Origin: Actinomyces urogenitalis DSM 15434
GTDB taxonomy: Bacteria > Actinomycetota > Actinomycetes > Actinomycetales > Actinomycetaceae
NCBI RefSeq assembly: GCF_000159035.1
Contig: NZ_DS999574.1
Location: forward strand, 194,105-258,104
Direction: 5' to 3'
Length of the DNA: 64,000 nucleotides
Below, piece after piece: positions 54,458 to 62,910 of this stretch; position 1 is the stretch's first letter, and each line of letters starts with the position of its first letter. The notes beneath the pieces are model-generated. The model was not told the DNA's origin. It made no database searches and worked only from the letters and a program-made list of their open reading frames with translations. The position numbers and the translations under genes are program-made.

Positions 54458-55413
54458 CCCTCCAGCAGGCTGCGGGCCGTGTGGACGTCCGTGATGAGGA
54501 CGTTGACCCAGCCGCCCAGGAGCGCGCCCCGGATCGCAGCGTGCTTGCGCTCGCCGCCCGCCGCCGCCACACGGCGCGGGATCGCCCGGATCTGGTCAGC
54601 GTCGGCCCCCACGAGCCGACGGTCGTAGTCGGAGTGCACCACATGGCCCTCAGCGTCGAAGAAGCGCAGGCACACGTCCCCCACCGCACCGGCCGCGCCC
54701 AGCTCGTCAGTGTCCTGCGCCGTCGTCATATTGCCCGACTCGCGCAGCAGTGGCGAGGGCTCCAGGCTGCCGATCCCCACCAGCGCGATCGTCACCTGCG
54801 GAAGCAGCTCCATGACCCGCTGGACGGCCGGATCGTCAGCCAGCTGCTCCGCGGCCGAGGACGACCCAAGGATCGCAGGGGAGGGAAAGAAGACCGCCTC
54901 GGCACCGGTGTCACGCGCCAGGAGGTCGATCAGCCGGGTGGCCTTGACCTGGACCTTGGGGTGGCCCACGCCGCCGAAGAGCTGAACCACCTGGGAGGCC
55001 ACTGGCACGCGGAAGGCTGCGAGCTGCTCCACCGCCGCCAGCCAGGTCGCACTCCAGGAGGACAGGCCGATCACGTCCCCACCCGTCAAGGTGGTCTCCA
55101 GGTAGGTCGCCGCCGCCGAGGCCAGGGAAGCACCAACCTCCGCCTCCCCCTCACCGGAGTCGACGACGATGCACTCGGCCAGTCCGTAGCGCTCCTCCAC
55201 GGCCTCTTCCAGCACCGTGTAGGTCCCCTCCGGCGCCGTGACAACGGTGCGTACAACACCCTCGGCAACAGCGCGCTTGAGCAGGCGGGACACGCGAGGC
55301 TGCGAGACATGGAGCTCGGAGGCGATATCGGTCTGCCTCATCCCCAGCTCGTGGTACATCCTGGCGATACGCACCATGAGGCGCAGCTGGGCAGCATCAG
55401 TGCGAGCAGACAT
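54454..55413 (-). CDS. SorC/DeoR-type sugar-binding transcriptional regulator
   Basis: A 319-residue protein. The N-terminal helix-turn-helix reads MRQTDIASELHVSQPRVSRLLKRA. A sugar-phosphate-binding domain follows, with GLSSWSATWLAAV, VQLFGGVG and ALVGIGSLEPSPLLR. Members sense phosphorylated sugars. Coupling to a LacI-type regulator suggests two-signal control of the locus. ATG 55413 follows GGAAGGA; GTG 55431 is an alternative. TAGCAT upstream resembles a -10. Confidence 0.87.
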   Translation of the reverse strand: MSARTDAAQLRLMVRIARMYHELGMRQTDIASELHVSQPRVSRLLKRAVAEGVVRTVVTAPEGTYTVLEEAVEERYGLAECIVVDSGEGEAEVGASLASAAATYLETTLTGGDVIGLSSWSATWLAAVEQLAAFRVPVASQVVQLFGGVGHPKVQVKATRLIDLLARDTGAEAVFFPSPAILGSSSAAEQLADDPAVQRVMELLPQVTIALVGIGSLEPSPLLRESGNMTTAQDTDELGAAGAVGDVCLRFFDAEGHVVHSDYDRRLVGADADQIRAIPRRVAAAGGERKHAAIRGALLGGWVNVLITDVHTARSLLEG

Positions 55414-55552
55414 CAGGATCGGTCCTTCCACAGCTGGTCCCCCGCCACGGGGAGCGTCCTCATGCTAGGCGGAACGGCAGCCAGCGATGACGGACAGGGC
55501 TCTGCGCCACGTTATAGCCGACTTCCCCCTGAGCGCCAAGCGTGGCCACGCG

Positions 55553-56737
55553 CTACCGCTCACCCTCCGCCTGCTCAACAACCTCGAGGCCGTGCTTCGG
55601 GTCTTCCTCGCCCACGCCGTCGCCGTCCAGGTCCAGCTTGTCCAGGGTCTGGACGTCCATGGTCTCCGGCGCCGGTACTGGGTTGTCCCCCGCAGACAAG
55701 AAGATGCTCACCCAGCGCGCCCGCGGATCAGAGTCAATGAGCATCGCCTTGACGAAGAGCGTCAGCGGCACCGCCAGGATCGTGCCCAGTGCGCCAATGA
55801 CCTGGGACCAGAACATCAGGGACAGGAAGGTGGTCGTGGTGTTCAGGCCGACGGCGTCGCCCGTGAACTTAGGCTGGATGAGGGTCTGGATCACGAAGTT
55901 CAGCACCACGTAGGCCACGATCACCCACAGCGCCGTCCACGGTCCGGAGTCCACCAGGGCCAGCAGCGCCGGCGGGATGAGGCCCACGAAGAAGCCGATA
56001 TTGGGGATGTAGTTCGTGATGAAGGACAGCACGCCCCAGGTCACCGCCATCGGCACACCCAGCACGCCCAGCGCAATGACGTCGAGCACCGCCACGATGA
56101 GACCGAAGACAGTCGAGACCAGCCAGTAGGAGCGCACCGAGCGGGCAAAGTCCGCCAGCGCCGTCGAGATCTCGGGCTTCAGGCGCAGGAGGGCCTCAGC
56201 ACGCACCTCGATACGCGACATGTCGAACATGAGGAAGACGATGGTCAGCGCCATGATCATCAAGAGGCTTCCGAAGGAGGTCAGCTGTCCCAGCAGCCCC
56301 TGTGCCAGGGAGACCACCCGGGAGGTATCGATCATGGAGGAGACCTGGTCGAACAGCGTGGACTGGTCCACACCCAGCTTGGTGAGCAGGCCCTCTGCGT
56401 CCTCCCAGATCGCCTCGAACTTCGAGGAGTAGCCGGGCAGAGTCTCGACCAGCTGGGCCACTGCCACGCCCAGGGCTGCGAACAGCGCCAGGACGAAGGT
56501 GTAGACGATCACGATCGCAGCCACCGCTGATACCGGACGCGGCACGTGGTGACGCGAGGCCCAGGCCACCAGCGGCCTGACCGTGATGACGAGCGTGAGA
56601 GCGAAGAAGGCGGGGCCCAGCAGGTCTTGAAGGAAGTAGACGCCGGCTCCGCCGATCACCAGGAGGGCGACCGTCAGCGCGATCGTCTCGCCCTGGGTGC
56701 GGCTGGTACGTGGAGGAACGGCAGGGGAAGCGCTCAT
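55553..56737 (-). CDS. AI-2E family transporter
   Basis: A 394-residue membrane protein with about eight segments. The family blocks PNIGFFVGLIPPALLALVD and GDAVGLNTTTTFLSLMFWSQVIGALG are clear. A central amphipathic region (VETLPGYSSKFEAIWEDAEG) is extracytoplasmic. The C-terminal acidic tail (KLDLDGDGVGEEDP) is not conserved. Members export AI-2 or act as Na+/H+ antiporters; luxS is in this window, but 6 kb away. GGGAGGA precedes ATG 56737. Confidence 0.85.
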   Translation of the reverse strand: MSASPAVPPRTSRTQGETIALTVALLVIGGAGVYFLQDLLGPAFFALTLVITVRPLVAWASRHHVPRPVSAVAAIVIVYTFVLALFAALGVAVAQLVETLPGYSSKFEAIWEDAEGLLTKLGVDQSTLFDQVSSMIDTSRVVSLAQGLLGQLTSFGSLLMIMALTIVFLMFDMSRIEVRAEALLRLKPEISTALADFARSVRSYWLVSTVFGLIVAVLDVIALGVLGVPMAVTWGVLSFITNYIPNIGFFVGLIPPALLALVDSGPWTALWVIVAYVVLNFVIQTLIQPKFTGDAVGLNTTTTFLSLMFWSQVIGALGTILAVPLTLFVKAMLIDSDPRARWVSIFLSAGDNPVPAPETMDVQTLDKLDLDGDGVGEEDPKHGLEVVEQAEGER

Positions 56738-56824
56738 GTACCCGATCCTCCCATGCCGCGCCCGCGGTGACCGGCAGGAACCACCGTCACACCGGCGCGC
56801 CGCCCTCCCCACGCCGCGTTCCCG

Positions 56825-57610
56825 TCACCGCGGCGTCGTCGAGGCGCCTGCCGACGCCGTCGCTCGCGTCTGCGTCCACGGCTCCAGCGGGATGACCGGG
56901 CTGGCTGAGGCAGCGCGCGCCACGGTCAGCGCCGTGATGGACTGGGTCAGCATGATGCCGATCAGCACCACCAGCTGGAACTGCGCCGCCTGGACGGGAC
57001 TGGCTCCCCCGAACAGCGCCCCGACGAAGGCACCGGGCAAGGTCACCATCCCCGTCGAGGCCGTCTGGTCGATCGTCGGCACCAACGTCTCGCGCACCGC
57101 CGTCCGCGCCACCTCGGCATAGGCCTGCGAGGGACGGGCTCCCAGCGCCATCCACCCCTGGATCTCATCCGCCCGCTCACGCACTGACCGCAGGAACATC
57201 CGCCCAGCCAAGATGGCCGCGCTCATCGAGTTGCCGATGATGACGCCCGCCACACTGACGAGGTAGCGCGTCTCCCACGCCACCAGATGCAGTCCCAGCA
57301 CGAGCAGCACGGTCACGCTCGCCCCAGCAGCGATCCCCACGACCGCCGCCCTGCGACCACCAGGCAGCTCCCGCAGCCGTCGCCCGGAGGTCAGCGACGC
57401 CGTCGTCAGCATGAGTGCGATGAAGGCCAGAACGGTCCAGGGCACAGTGAGCACCCCGTGCAGCACAGTGGCGACGACGGCGAGCTGGACGACCGCCCGT
57501 AAGGCCGCCACGGCCGGGGCCCACCCCGTGGCCAGGCCCGCCCAGCGGTGGATCACCATCGTCAACGCCGTCAGGACTGCGAGACCTGCGCCAAACCACA
57601 CCAGCTCCAC
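56825..57610 (-). CDS. FetB/UPF0014-type ABC transporter permease
   Basis: A 261-residue membrane protein with about seven segments. GNSMSAAILAGRMFLRSV and MTLPGAFVGALFGGASPVQAAQ are characteristic of FetB, which with the ATPase FetA exports iron in E. coli. No FetA-like ATPase gene is adjacent. GTG 57610 is the family-consistent start. It overlaps nothing, but lies head-on to the 3' end of the response regulator region. Confidence 0.82.
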   Translation of the reverse strand: MELVWFGAGLAVLTALTMVIHRWAGLATGWAPAVAALRAVVQLAVVATVLHGVLTVPWTVLAFIALMLTTASLTSGRRLRELPGGRRAAVVGIAAGASVTVLLVLGLHLVAWETRYLVSVAGVIIGNSMSAAILAGRMFLRSVRERADEIQGWMALGARPSQAYAEVARTAVRETLVPTIDQTASTGMVTLPGAFVGALFGGASPVQAAQFQLVVLIGIMLTQSITALTVARAASASPVIPLEPWTQTRATASAGASTTPR

Positions 57611-57671
57611 GGCGCTTATCGTCCCACTCCCTGGGCCGGCTAGACGCAGCGGCCAGCCCAGGTCACGGGCC

Positions 57672-58163
57672 TCACACCGGCGCGCCGCCCTCCCAGCGCA
57701 GCGCGCCCATCGCCCGCGCACCGTCCAGGGCCGGCAGGTGTGGCAGGGGATCGAGCCCCTCCTCCAGCACGAAGTCCGTCAGCTGCTCACGTACCACCGC
57801 CTGCAGGTCCTCGGCCTGCCAGGGCTTGGCGACGTAGTGGTCGAGGCCGGCCTCGTTGACCGCACGGATCGTGTCCGCCTGGTCCGCCTGACCGGTAACC
57901 AGGACCTTACGAGCCGCCGCGGTGCGCTCGTCCGAGCTCATCTCTACCAGCATGTCCACGCCCGAGCGGCCCGGCAGACGGTGGTCGGCCAGGACCAGGG
58001 CGAGGGCATCGCCGTCGGCCTCGGCCTCAGCCACCACCTCCCAGGCGTCCTCCACGTCCTCGGCAGGCTCGATCCGGGCAACCTGGGCGAAGGGGGCGAG
58101 GTCGCCAACGACGGCGTCGCGAACCTCGGGCTCGTCCTCAACGACGAGGATGACCAGCTTCAT
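57672..58163 (-). CDS. Single-domain response regulator
   Basis: A 163-residue receiver domain. Acidic pocket residues are in VVEDEP, the phosphoacceptor is Asp60 (LADHRLPG), with the switch Thr90 (VLVTGQ) and Lys113 (VAKPW). There is no DNA-binding output domain; a 30-residue C-terminal extension follows. It overlaps the sensor kinase gene by 4 nt (ATGA), so they are partners. VTGQ-KPW blocks resemble regulators paired with cNMP-domain kinases that signal to enzymes rather than DNA. Confidence 0.88.
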   Translation of the reverse strand: MKLVILVVEDEPEVRDAVVGDLAPFAQVARIEPAEDVEDAWEVVAEAEADGDALALVLADHRLPGRSGVDMLVEMSSDERTAAARKVLVTGQADQADTIRAVNEAGLDHYVAKPWQAEDLQAVVREQLTDFVLEEGLDPLPHLPALDGARAMGALRWEGGAPV

Positions 58164-60190
58164 GACATCTCCTGACTGTGTGATGAGTGAGGACCTGACG
58201 GGCTCGCCGCCGCGGGCAGGACGACGCTGACGCAGGTGGAGCCTGGTTGCGAGCGCACCGTGATGGTGCCGCCGTGGGCGTCGACCACGCTCTTGGCCAA
58301 CCCCATCCCCAGCCCCATCCCGAAGCGGACCTGGCCGTGGCGGGTGGTGAACCGGGGCTCAAAGATCCGGGGCAGGACGTCGGGGGCGATGCCGGGGCCG
58401 TTGTCCTCCACATCCACTCGCACCTGCCCGCTACCGGCGTCCTCCACGCGGATGAGGAGGTGGGGATCAAAGCGCTGCCCGCTCTCACGTGCCTGCAGGC
58501 CGGCGCTGGCCAGGGCGTCGGCGGCATTGGACAGGATATTCGTCCACACCTGGGCCAGCTCACCGGCCCGACCGACCACGGCAGGCACGTTCTCGTAGTC
58601 CCGCTCGATAGCCACCCCTCCCAGGCGGTGGGCGGTCAGCCGCAGGGAGTCCTCCAGGACCTCGCACACGTCGACGTCCTGGTCCATCTCCCCCTCGGGA
58701 CGCATATAGGTCGACAACGAGGAGACCAGACCGCGGATCCGGTCCGTGGCCAGGGCCATGTTGCGCCCCTGCCGGCCGATCGAGGCCGCGGTCAACGCCG
58801 CCTCCAGCCGCTCCGGCTGCGCGGCCAGCGCACGGACCTGCTCGGGGTCCGTGTCCGCATCCATGCCCAGCACCACCAGCTGACGGGCCAGGTCATGGTC
58901 ACCGACCACGGCCTCCAGGCTCCTGCGAGCAGCACGCTCGGCCCGGGTGGAGGACGCCGGCCGCGTGCGCGCGGCCTGGACGGTCTCGGCGACGAACTTC
59001 CCGTCCGGATGGGTGGACATGAGCGCCGCCAGGTCCTCCTGCAGGTGGTCACTGGCGCGCTCCAGCGCCGCCACCGGGTTGTTGAGCTCGTGGGCCACGC
59101 CTGCCGCCAGCTCTCCCAGGGTGGCAAAGCGTTCCTGTGCCAGCAGCTCCAGGCGCGCCTGCTCCAGAGCAGCCAGCGCCTGCGCGGTCTGCGCACGCTC
59201 GGCCTCAACAGCCGCGGCCAGCTCGATCTTCTCCACCTGCAGGATTTCCGAGCGTGACAGGCGCTTGGTCAGGGAGGAGATGATGAGAGCGGCCAGGTTC
59301 TGCTCGGTGGCAGGGTTCTCACGCAGCGCCCGGTCCAGCTGCTCGATGGACAGCAAGATGAGCTCGACGTCGGTGGTCGTCGTCGCCGTGACAAAGGCGC
59401 GCCCGTGGGAGGCCAGCGAGACCAGGCCGACGATGCGGCCGGTCGTGGCGTGGTGCAGCGTCACCTCACCAACCCGGGTGTGCCGGGTCAGGGCCACCGC
59501 CCCGGAGACGACGATGTAGACGCCGTCGACCGGCTGGCCCTGGTGCGTCAGGCGCACGCCTGGTTCGAGGTGGAGGCGCGGGCGCGGCCCGAGCACCTTC
59601 TCGCAGGCCGCGATAAAGGCCATGGTGAGACGGTCAGTGGACTGCCCCAGCGCCTCCAGCATGGGCGAGCGTAATGAGGCCGGTTCATCATCATCCGGGC
59701 CCAGCTGAGCCCGGCGCGGGTCATCCGGGCGGTGGTCACGCATCCAACGGCGGATCTGGGCGGCAGCGCGCCCGCCGATCGCCCCTGGCGTCCACGGCAC
59801 GGCGACGACCTCTTGGACAAGGTCCTCGTCAATCGCGCGCCCCACGTCCGTCAGCTCCAGGCGTTCTGTCAGCAGGACGAGCCTGGCCGAGGCCACGGCT
59901 GGGTAGTGGTCGACGGCGGCCGCGACGTCGTCCAGGCTGCCCACCTCGTCCGTGGCGATGATGAGGGCCACCGTGTCCAGGGGCTCGGCGTGCTGCGGGT
60001 TGGCACGCGCGAAGAGCTCAGCCAGCGAGCGCACGCGCACCACCTGCGCCACCCCGCGCACGGCCGCCTCGACCTCGTGGGCGGCCTGGCTTCCCAGCGA
60101 GGCAGGGGAGACGACGGCGACGACGAGCTGCTCGTCCTCGCTGACGCCGTCGGGCTGCGCCGTGGGCACCTCAGGTGGCTGAAGGGTCAT
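58160..60190 (-). CDS. Sensor histidine kinase with cyclic nucleotide-binding domain
   Basis: A 676-residue soluble kinase. Residues 22-150 look like a degenerate receiver domain without the phosphoacceptor Asp. Residues 200-290 are a CRP-type cyclic nucleotide-binding domain (LEPGVRLTHQGQPVDGVYIVVSG). A coiled coil (315-355) leads to the H-box GVAHELNNPVAAL (His367), and the HATPase domain has NILSNAADAL, VEDNGPGIAP and FGMGLGMGLAKSVV. There are no membrane segments, so the signal is intracellular. Partner of the response regulator that overlaps it. Confidence 0.9.
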   Translation of the reverse strand: MTLQPPEVPTAQPDGVSEDEQLVVAVVSPASLGSQAAHEVEAAVRGVAQVVRVRSLAELFARANPQHAEPLDTVALIIATDEVGSLDDVAAAVDHYPAVASARLVLLTERLELTDVGRAIDEDLVQEVVAVPWTPGAIGGRAAAQIRRWMRDHRPDDPRRAQLGPDDDEPASLRSPMLEALGQSTDRLTMAFIAACEKVLGPRPRLHLEPGVRLTHQGQPVDGVYIVVSGAVALTRHTRVGEVTLHHATTGRIVGLVSLASHGRAFVTATTTTDVELILLSIEQLDRALRENPATEQNLAALIISSLTKRLSRSEILQVEKIELAAAVEAERAQTAQALAALEQARLELLAQERFATLGELAAGVAHELNNPVAALERASDHLQEDLAALMSTHPDGKFVAETVQAARTRPASSTRAERAARRSLEAVVGDHDLARQLVVLGMDADTDPEQVRALAAQPERLEAALTAASIGRQGRNMALATDRIRGLVSSLSTYMRPEGEMDQDVDVCEVLEDSLRLTAHRLGGVAIERDYENVPAVVGRAGELAQVWTNILSNAADALASAGLQARESGQRFDPHLLIRVEDAGSGQVRVDVEDNGPGIAPDVLPRIFEPRFTTRHGQVRFGMGLGMGLAKSVVDAHGGTITVRSQPGSTCVSVVLPAAASPSGPHSSHSQEMS

Positions 60191-60197
60191 GCGGGCC

Positions 60198-61658
60198 TCA
60201 CAGCAGCCCCAGGGCGGACCAGACGGTCGGCATGACCAGGACGAGCAGGGCCGTTCCCACGACGCCGACGATGATGCCCACCTTGGCCATATCCGCCGTC
60301 ATCACCTCTCCGGTGGCGTAGGCGATGGCGTTGGGCGGGGTGGAGATCGGCAGGCTCATGCCCAGCGAGCAGGCCAGCGCCAGGATGACGGCGATCGTGA
60401 CCGGGTCCAGCCCGTCAATGCCGGTGGCCAGCCCCATGGCCAGGGGGATGAGGAGGTTGGAGGCAGCCGAGTGGCTGATGACGTTGGACATCGCCAGCCC
60501 GAGCACGCCCATGACGATGATGACGACCACCGCCGGCATGGAGTTCCAGTCGAACAGTCCCAGGATCCAGGCGTCCAGACCGGTCTTGCCCACGCCGTCG
60601 CCCAGCGCGATACCGCCGGCCACCAGCCACAGCACCGGCCAGGACAGCTTGCCCAGGTCCTCCCCGCCCATCACCTTGGTCACCAACAGGGCCACCACGG
60701 CCAGGAATCCCACCACGTTGGCGCTCATGCCGTGCAGGGCCTCGGTCATCCACAGCAGGATCGTGCAGGCGGCGATGACGTAGAAGGTCACGGCCTTGCG
60801 GTCGGTGTGCCAGTTGGCCTTCATCTCCAGCTCAATGCCGAGCCCGGCAGGGATGAACATGACGGCGATGAGGAGCCAGGCCCCGAAGAGGATGACGAGC
60901 ATGAGCGGGATCGCCATGACCATCCAGGAGCCGAAGGAGATGTGGTAGCCCTGCTCAGCCAGCGCCCCCAGCGCGATGGCGTTGGGCGGGGTGCCCACCG
61001 GCGTGCCGATGCCTCCTACGTTGGCGGCCACCGGGATGGACAGGGCCAGGCCGGCGCGTGGCCTGCCGGCGGGCAGCGCGCCGAGCACGGGGATGACGAC
61101 GGCGAACATGGTCGCCGTGGTGGCCGTGTTGGACATGAACATGCTCAGCAAGGCCGTGATGATCATCAGGCCCAGGACCGTCCTGCGGGCCGAGCCGGTG
61201 AAGGGCCGGATGAGGACGGCGGCGAGGTTCTTGTCCAGGTGGTACTTCTCTGCGCCGTCGGCAATGAGGAAACCGCCCAGAAACAGGATGATGACGGGGT
61301 TGGCCAGCGCCCCAAGGAAGGAGGAGTACTTCGCTGCGTCCTCAGGCACCGCCAGGAGGGCCTGGTCCGAGACGAGGAGCACCTCCAGGGCGATGACCAG
61401 GACGGCCGTGGCCACCAGCGGGATCGCCTCGGTGACCCACAGGACGATCGCCAGCAGGAAGATGGAGAGCATCCGCTCGCCCAGCGGGTCCAGGTCGGGC
61501 ACGTCGATGAGGAAGGGGGCGATGAAGACGATCGCACCCAGGACGAGGCCGATGAGCTGCTTGGTGGACAGCCCCGCTCCCTTGCCCTTGACCGCCCGTG
61601 CAGGAGCCAGAGAGCGTGTGGGACTGGTACGGGTCGAGCGAGCGGAAGACCTCGGCAT
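60198..61658 (-). CDS. DASS family anion:sodium symporter
   Basis: A 486-residue SLC13-type carrier with about eleven to twelve membrane segments. Two SN motifs mark the substrate/sodium sites: MSNTATTATM in the first half and MSNVISHSAASN in the second. GTPVGTPPNAIALG and ISTPPNAIAYATG are the paired hairpin loops. Substrates are dicarboxylates, citrate or sulfate. AGGAGGAGCT gives a strong Shine-Dalgarno for ATG 61658. It lies 7 bp upstream of the sensor kinase gene, so the kinase may be co-transcribed with it. Confidence 0.87.
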   Translation of the reverse strand: MPRSSARSTRTSPTRSLAPARAVKGKGAGLSTKQLIGLVLGAIVFIAPFLIDVPDLDPLGERMLSIFLLAIVLWVTEAIPLVATAVLVIALEVLLVSDQALLAVPEDAAKYSSFLGALANPVIILFLGGFLIADGAEKYHLDKNLAAVLIRPFTGSARRTVLGLMIITALLSMFMSNTATTATMFAVVIPVLGALPAGRPRAGLALSIPVAANVGGIGTPVGTPPNAIALGALAEQGYHISFGSWMVMAIPLMLVILFGAWLLIAVMFIPAGLGIELEMKANWHTDRKAVTFYVIAACTILLWMTEALHGMSANVVGFLAVVALLVTKVMGGEDLGKLSWPVLWLVAGGIALGDGVGKTGLDAWILGLFDWNSMPAVVVIIVMGVLGLAMSNVISHSAASNLLIPLAMGLATGIDGLDPVTIAVILALACSLGMSLPISTPPNAIAYATGEVMTADMAKVGIIVGVVGTALLVLVMPTVWSALGLL

Positions 61659-61863
61659 AGCTCCTCCTGGGGGGCGCCGCTCAGGGGGCGCGGGAACGGG
61701 GACGTTCCAGCTTCCTTGCCGGAACCGCCGCGATTGTATGCAGTAGGTCACGTTCTCGCCTGGGACTTGCGGCTCGCTCCGACCCCCCGGCACGGCCTTG
61801 TCCACTCCCTCGCCCTCTCCAGCCCCTCGCCCCCTCCCTCAAGACCGGGGTTTTCTGTGCTGG

Positions 61864-61914
61864 ACCGTGGTCTAGGGCCGGGGTAGCCCCCGGTTCCGTA
61901 TGTGAAACCACGGT
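61864..61914. promoter_or_regulatory. Nested inverted repeat between the hydrolase and DASS genes
   Basis: ACCGTGGT (61864-61871) pairs with ACCACGGT (61907-61914), and inside it CCGGGG (61878-61883) pairs with CCCCGG (61888-61893). It could terminate the hydrolase transcript or regulate the DASS gene. The rest of 61659-61944 is GC-rich, with short GGGCAGG-like repeats near 61920-61955 and no gene. Confidence 0.45.
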
Positions 61915-61944
61915 TCAGACGGGCAGGCCCCAGACGGGCGGGCC

Positions 61945-62790
61945 TCAGGCGGGCAGGACCTGGGCGAGCCAGGGGTCGACGGCGGCATAGAAGCCCTCCG
62001 GCCGGCTCCGGCGCACGTCATGCCCGGCGCCCGGCACGAGCGCCGTCGTCACGTTGGCATGCCCGAGCGCCTCCACCGCCGCCAGGCCCTGCGCGCCCAC
62101 GCGTGCTGCTCCAGGGCGGTCCCCGGTGACGAGGAGGGTGGGCACCCTCAGCTCCGCCATGGCCTCCAGCCAGGGCACCTCGGGAGCCACGACCCCGGTA
62201 CCCAGCAGCGCGGGGTCCATATGCTGGCTGGCCCACACTCCCGCCGCGGCCTCGGCGTGCGGCACCGAGTCCGAGGCGAGGGACCGGCTCAGGGCCGCCG
62301 GCAGGTCGGCCAGCTCGCTCTCCAGCGCACGACGCCGCGCCGCCCCTCGTGCCAGCAGCTCGGCTGGACTGCGCTGGCCATAGCGGGCAGGGTCGCACAG
62401 CACCGCACCCGCGACCAGCTCGGGGTGACGGGCGGCCACGACCATCGCCGTCGCCCCTCCCATCGAGTGCCCGATGAGGACGGGCGGGACAGCCGGCGCC
62501 GGCAGGGCTGCTGCTAGCCGGGCCGAGCGCTCAGCCTCGATCTCAGACAGGGCGGCAACGACGTCGTCAACCAGGACCTCGCCCGCGCGCGCCAGCTGCT
62601 CCGGGCTCCAGCGCGGGGACAGCCCGTGCCCGCGGGCATCCAGCGCGATGACGCGGTAGCCGGCGCGCGCCCAGTGGCTGATCGCCTCGCTCTGGGAGAC
62701 GGCCGAGCCAGTGATGCCGTGCAGGAGGACGAGGGCAGGGGCCGAGGCTGGGCCGACGACGATCCTCGCCACAGGCTGTTGCGTCTCCAT
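61945..62790 (-). CDS. Alpha/beta hydrolase
   Basis: A 281-residue hydrolase. VLLHGITGSAVSQ forms the oxyanion hole region, the nucleophile elbow is LIGHSMGGATAM, the acid is in LLVTGDRPGAARV, and the catalytic His is in VPGAGHDVRRS. It is a cytoplasmic esterase or lactonase-like enzyme of unknown substrate. GGAGGAG precedes ATG 62790. It is divergent from luxS across a shared inverted repeat. Confidence 0.85.
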   Translation of the reverse strand: METQQPVARIVVGPASAPALVLLHGITGSAVSQSEAISHWARAGYRVIALDARGHGLSPRWSPEQLARAGEVLVDDVVAALSEIEAERSARLAAALPAPAVPPVLIGHSMGGATAMVVAARHPELVAGAVLCDPARYGQRSPAELLARGAARRRALESELADLPAALSRSLASDSVPHAEAAAGVWASQHMDPALLGTGVVAPEVPWLEAMAELRVPTLLVTGDRPGAARVGAQGLAAVEALGHANVTTALVPGAGHDVRRSRPEGFYAAVDPWLAQVLPA

Positions 62791-62806
62791 GTGCTCTCCT
62801 CCAGTC

Positions 62807-62879
62807 CGCGAGTGTGCACCTGTGCACCCCAATGAGTAGTCCCCAGGTGCACACACGGCAGCATAGGTGCACACTCGCG
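62807..62879. promoter_or_regulatory. Long inverted repeat in the luxS/hydrolase divergent promoter
   Basis: CGCGAGTGTGCACCT (62807-62821) is matched exactly in reverse by 62865-62879, 43 nt apart. The core TGTGCACCT or its reverse occurs four times, also near 62822 and 62844. The right arm ends 19 nt before the luxS -10, covering its -35 region. A repressor or activator operator acting on both genes is likely. Confidence 0.65.
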
Positions 62880-62898
62880 AGGCGGAAGGGACGGACCC

Positions 62899-62904
62899 TA
62901 GGCT
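62899..62904 (+). promoter_or_regulatory. -10 box of luxS
   Basis: TAGGCT ends 6 nt before ATG 62911, implying a leaderless luxS transcript. No good -35 is visible; the right arm of the inverted repeat takes its place. Confidence 0.6.
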
Positions 62905-62910
62905 GACGCC

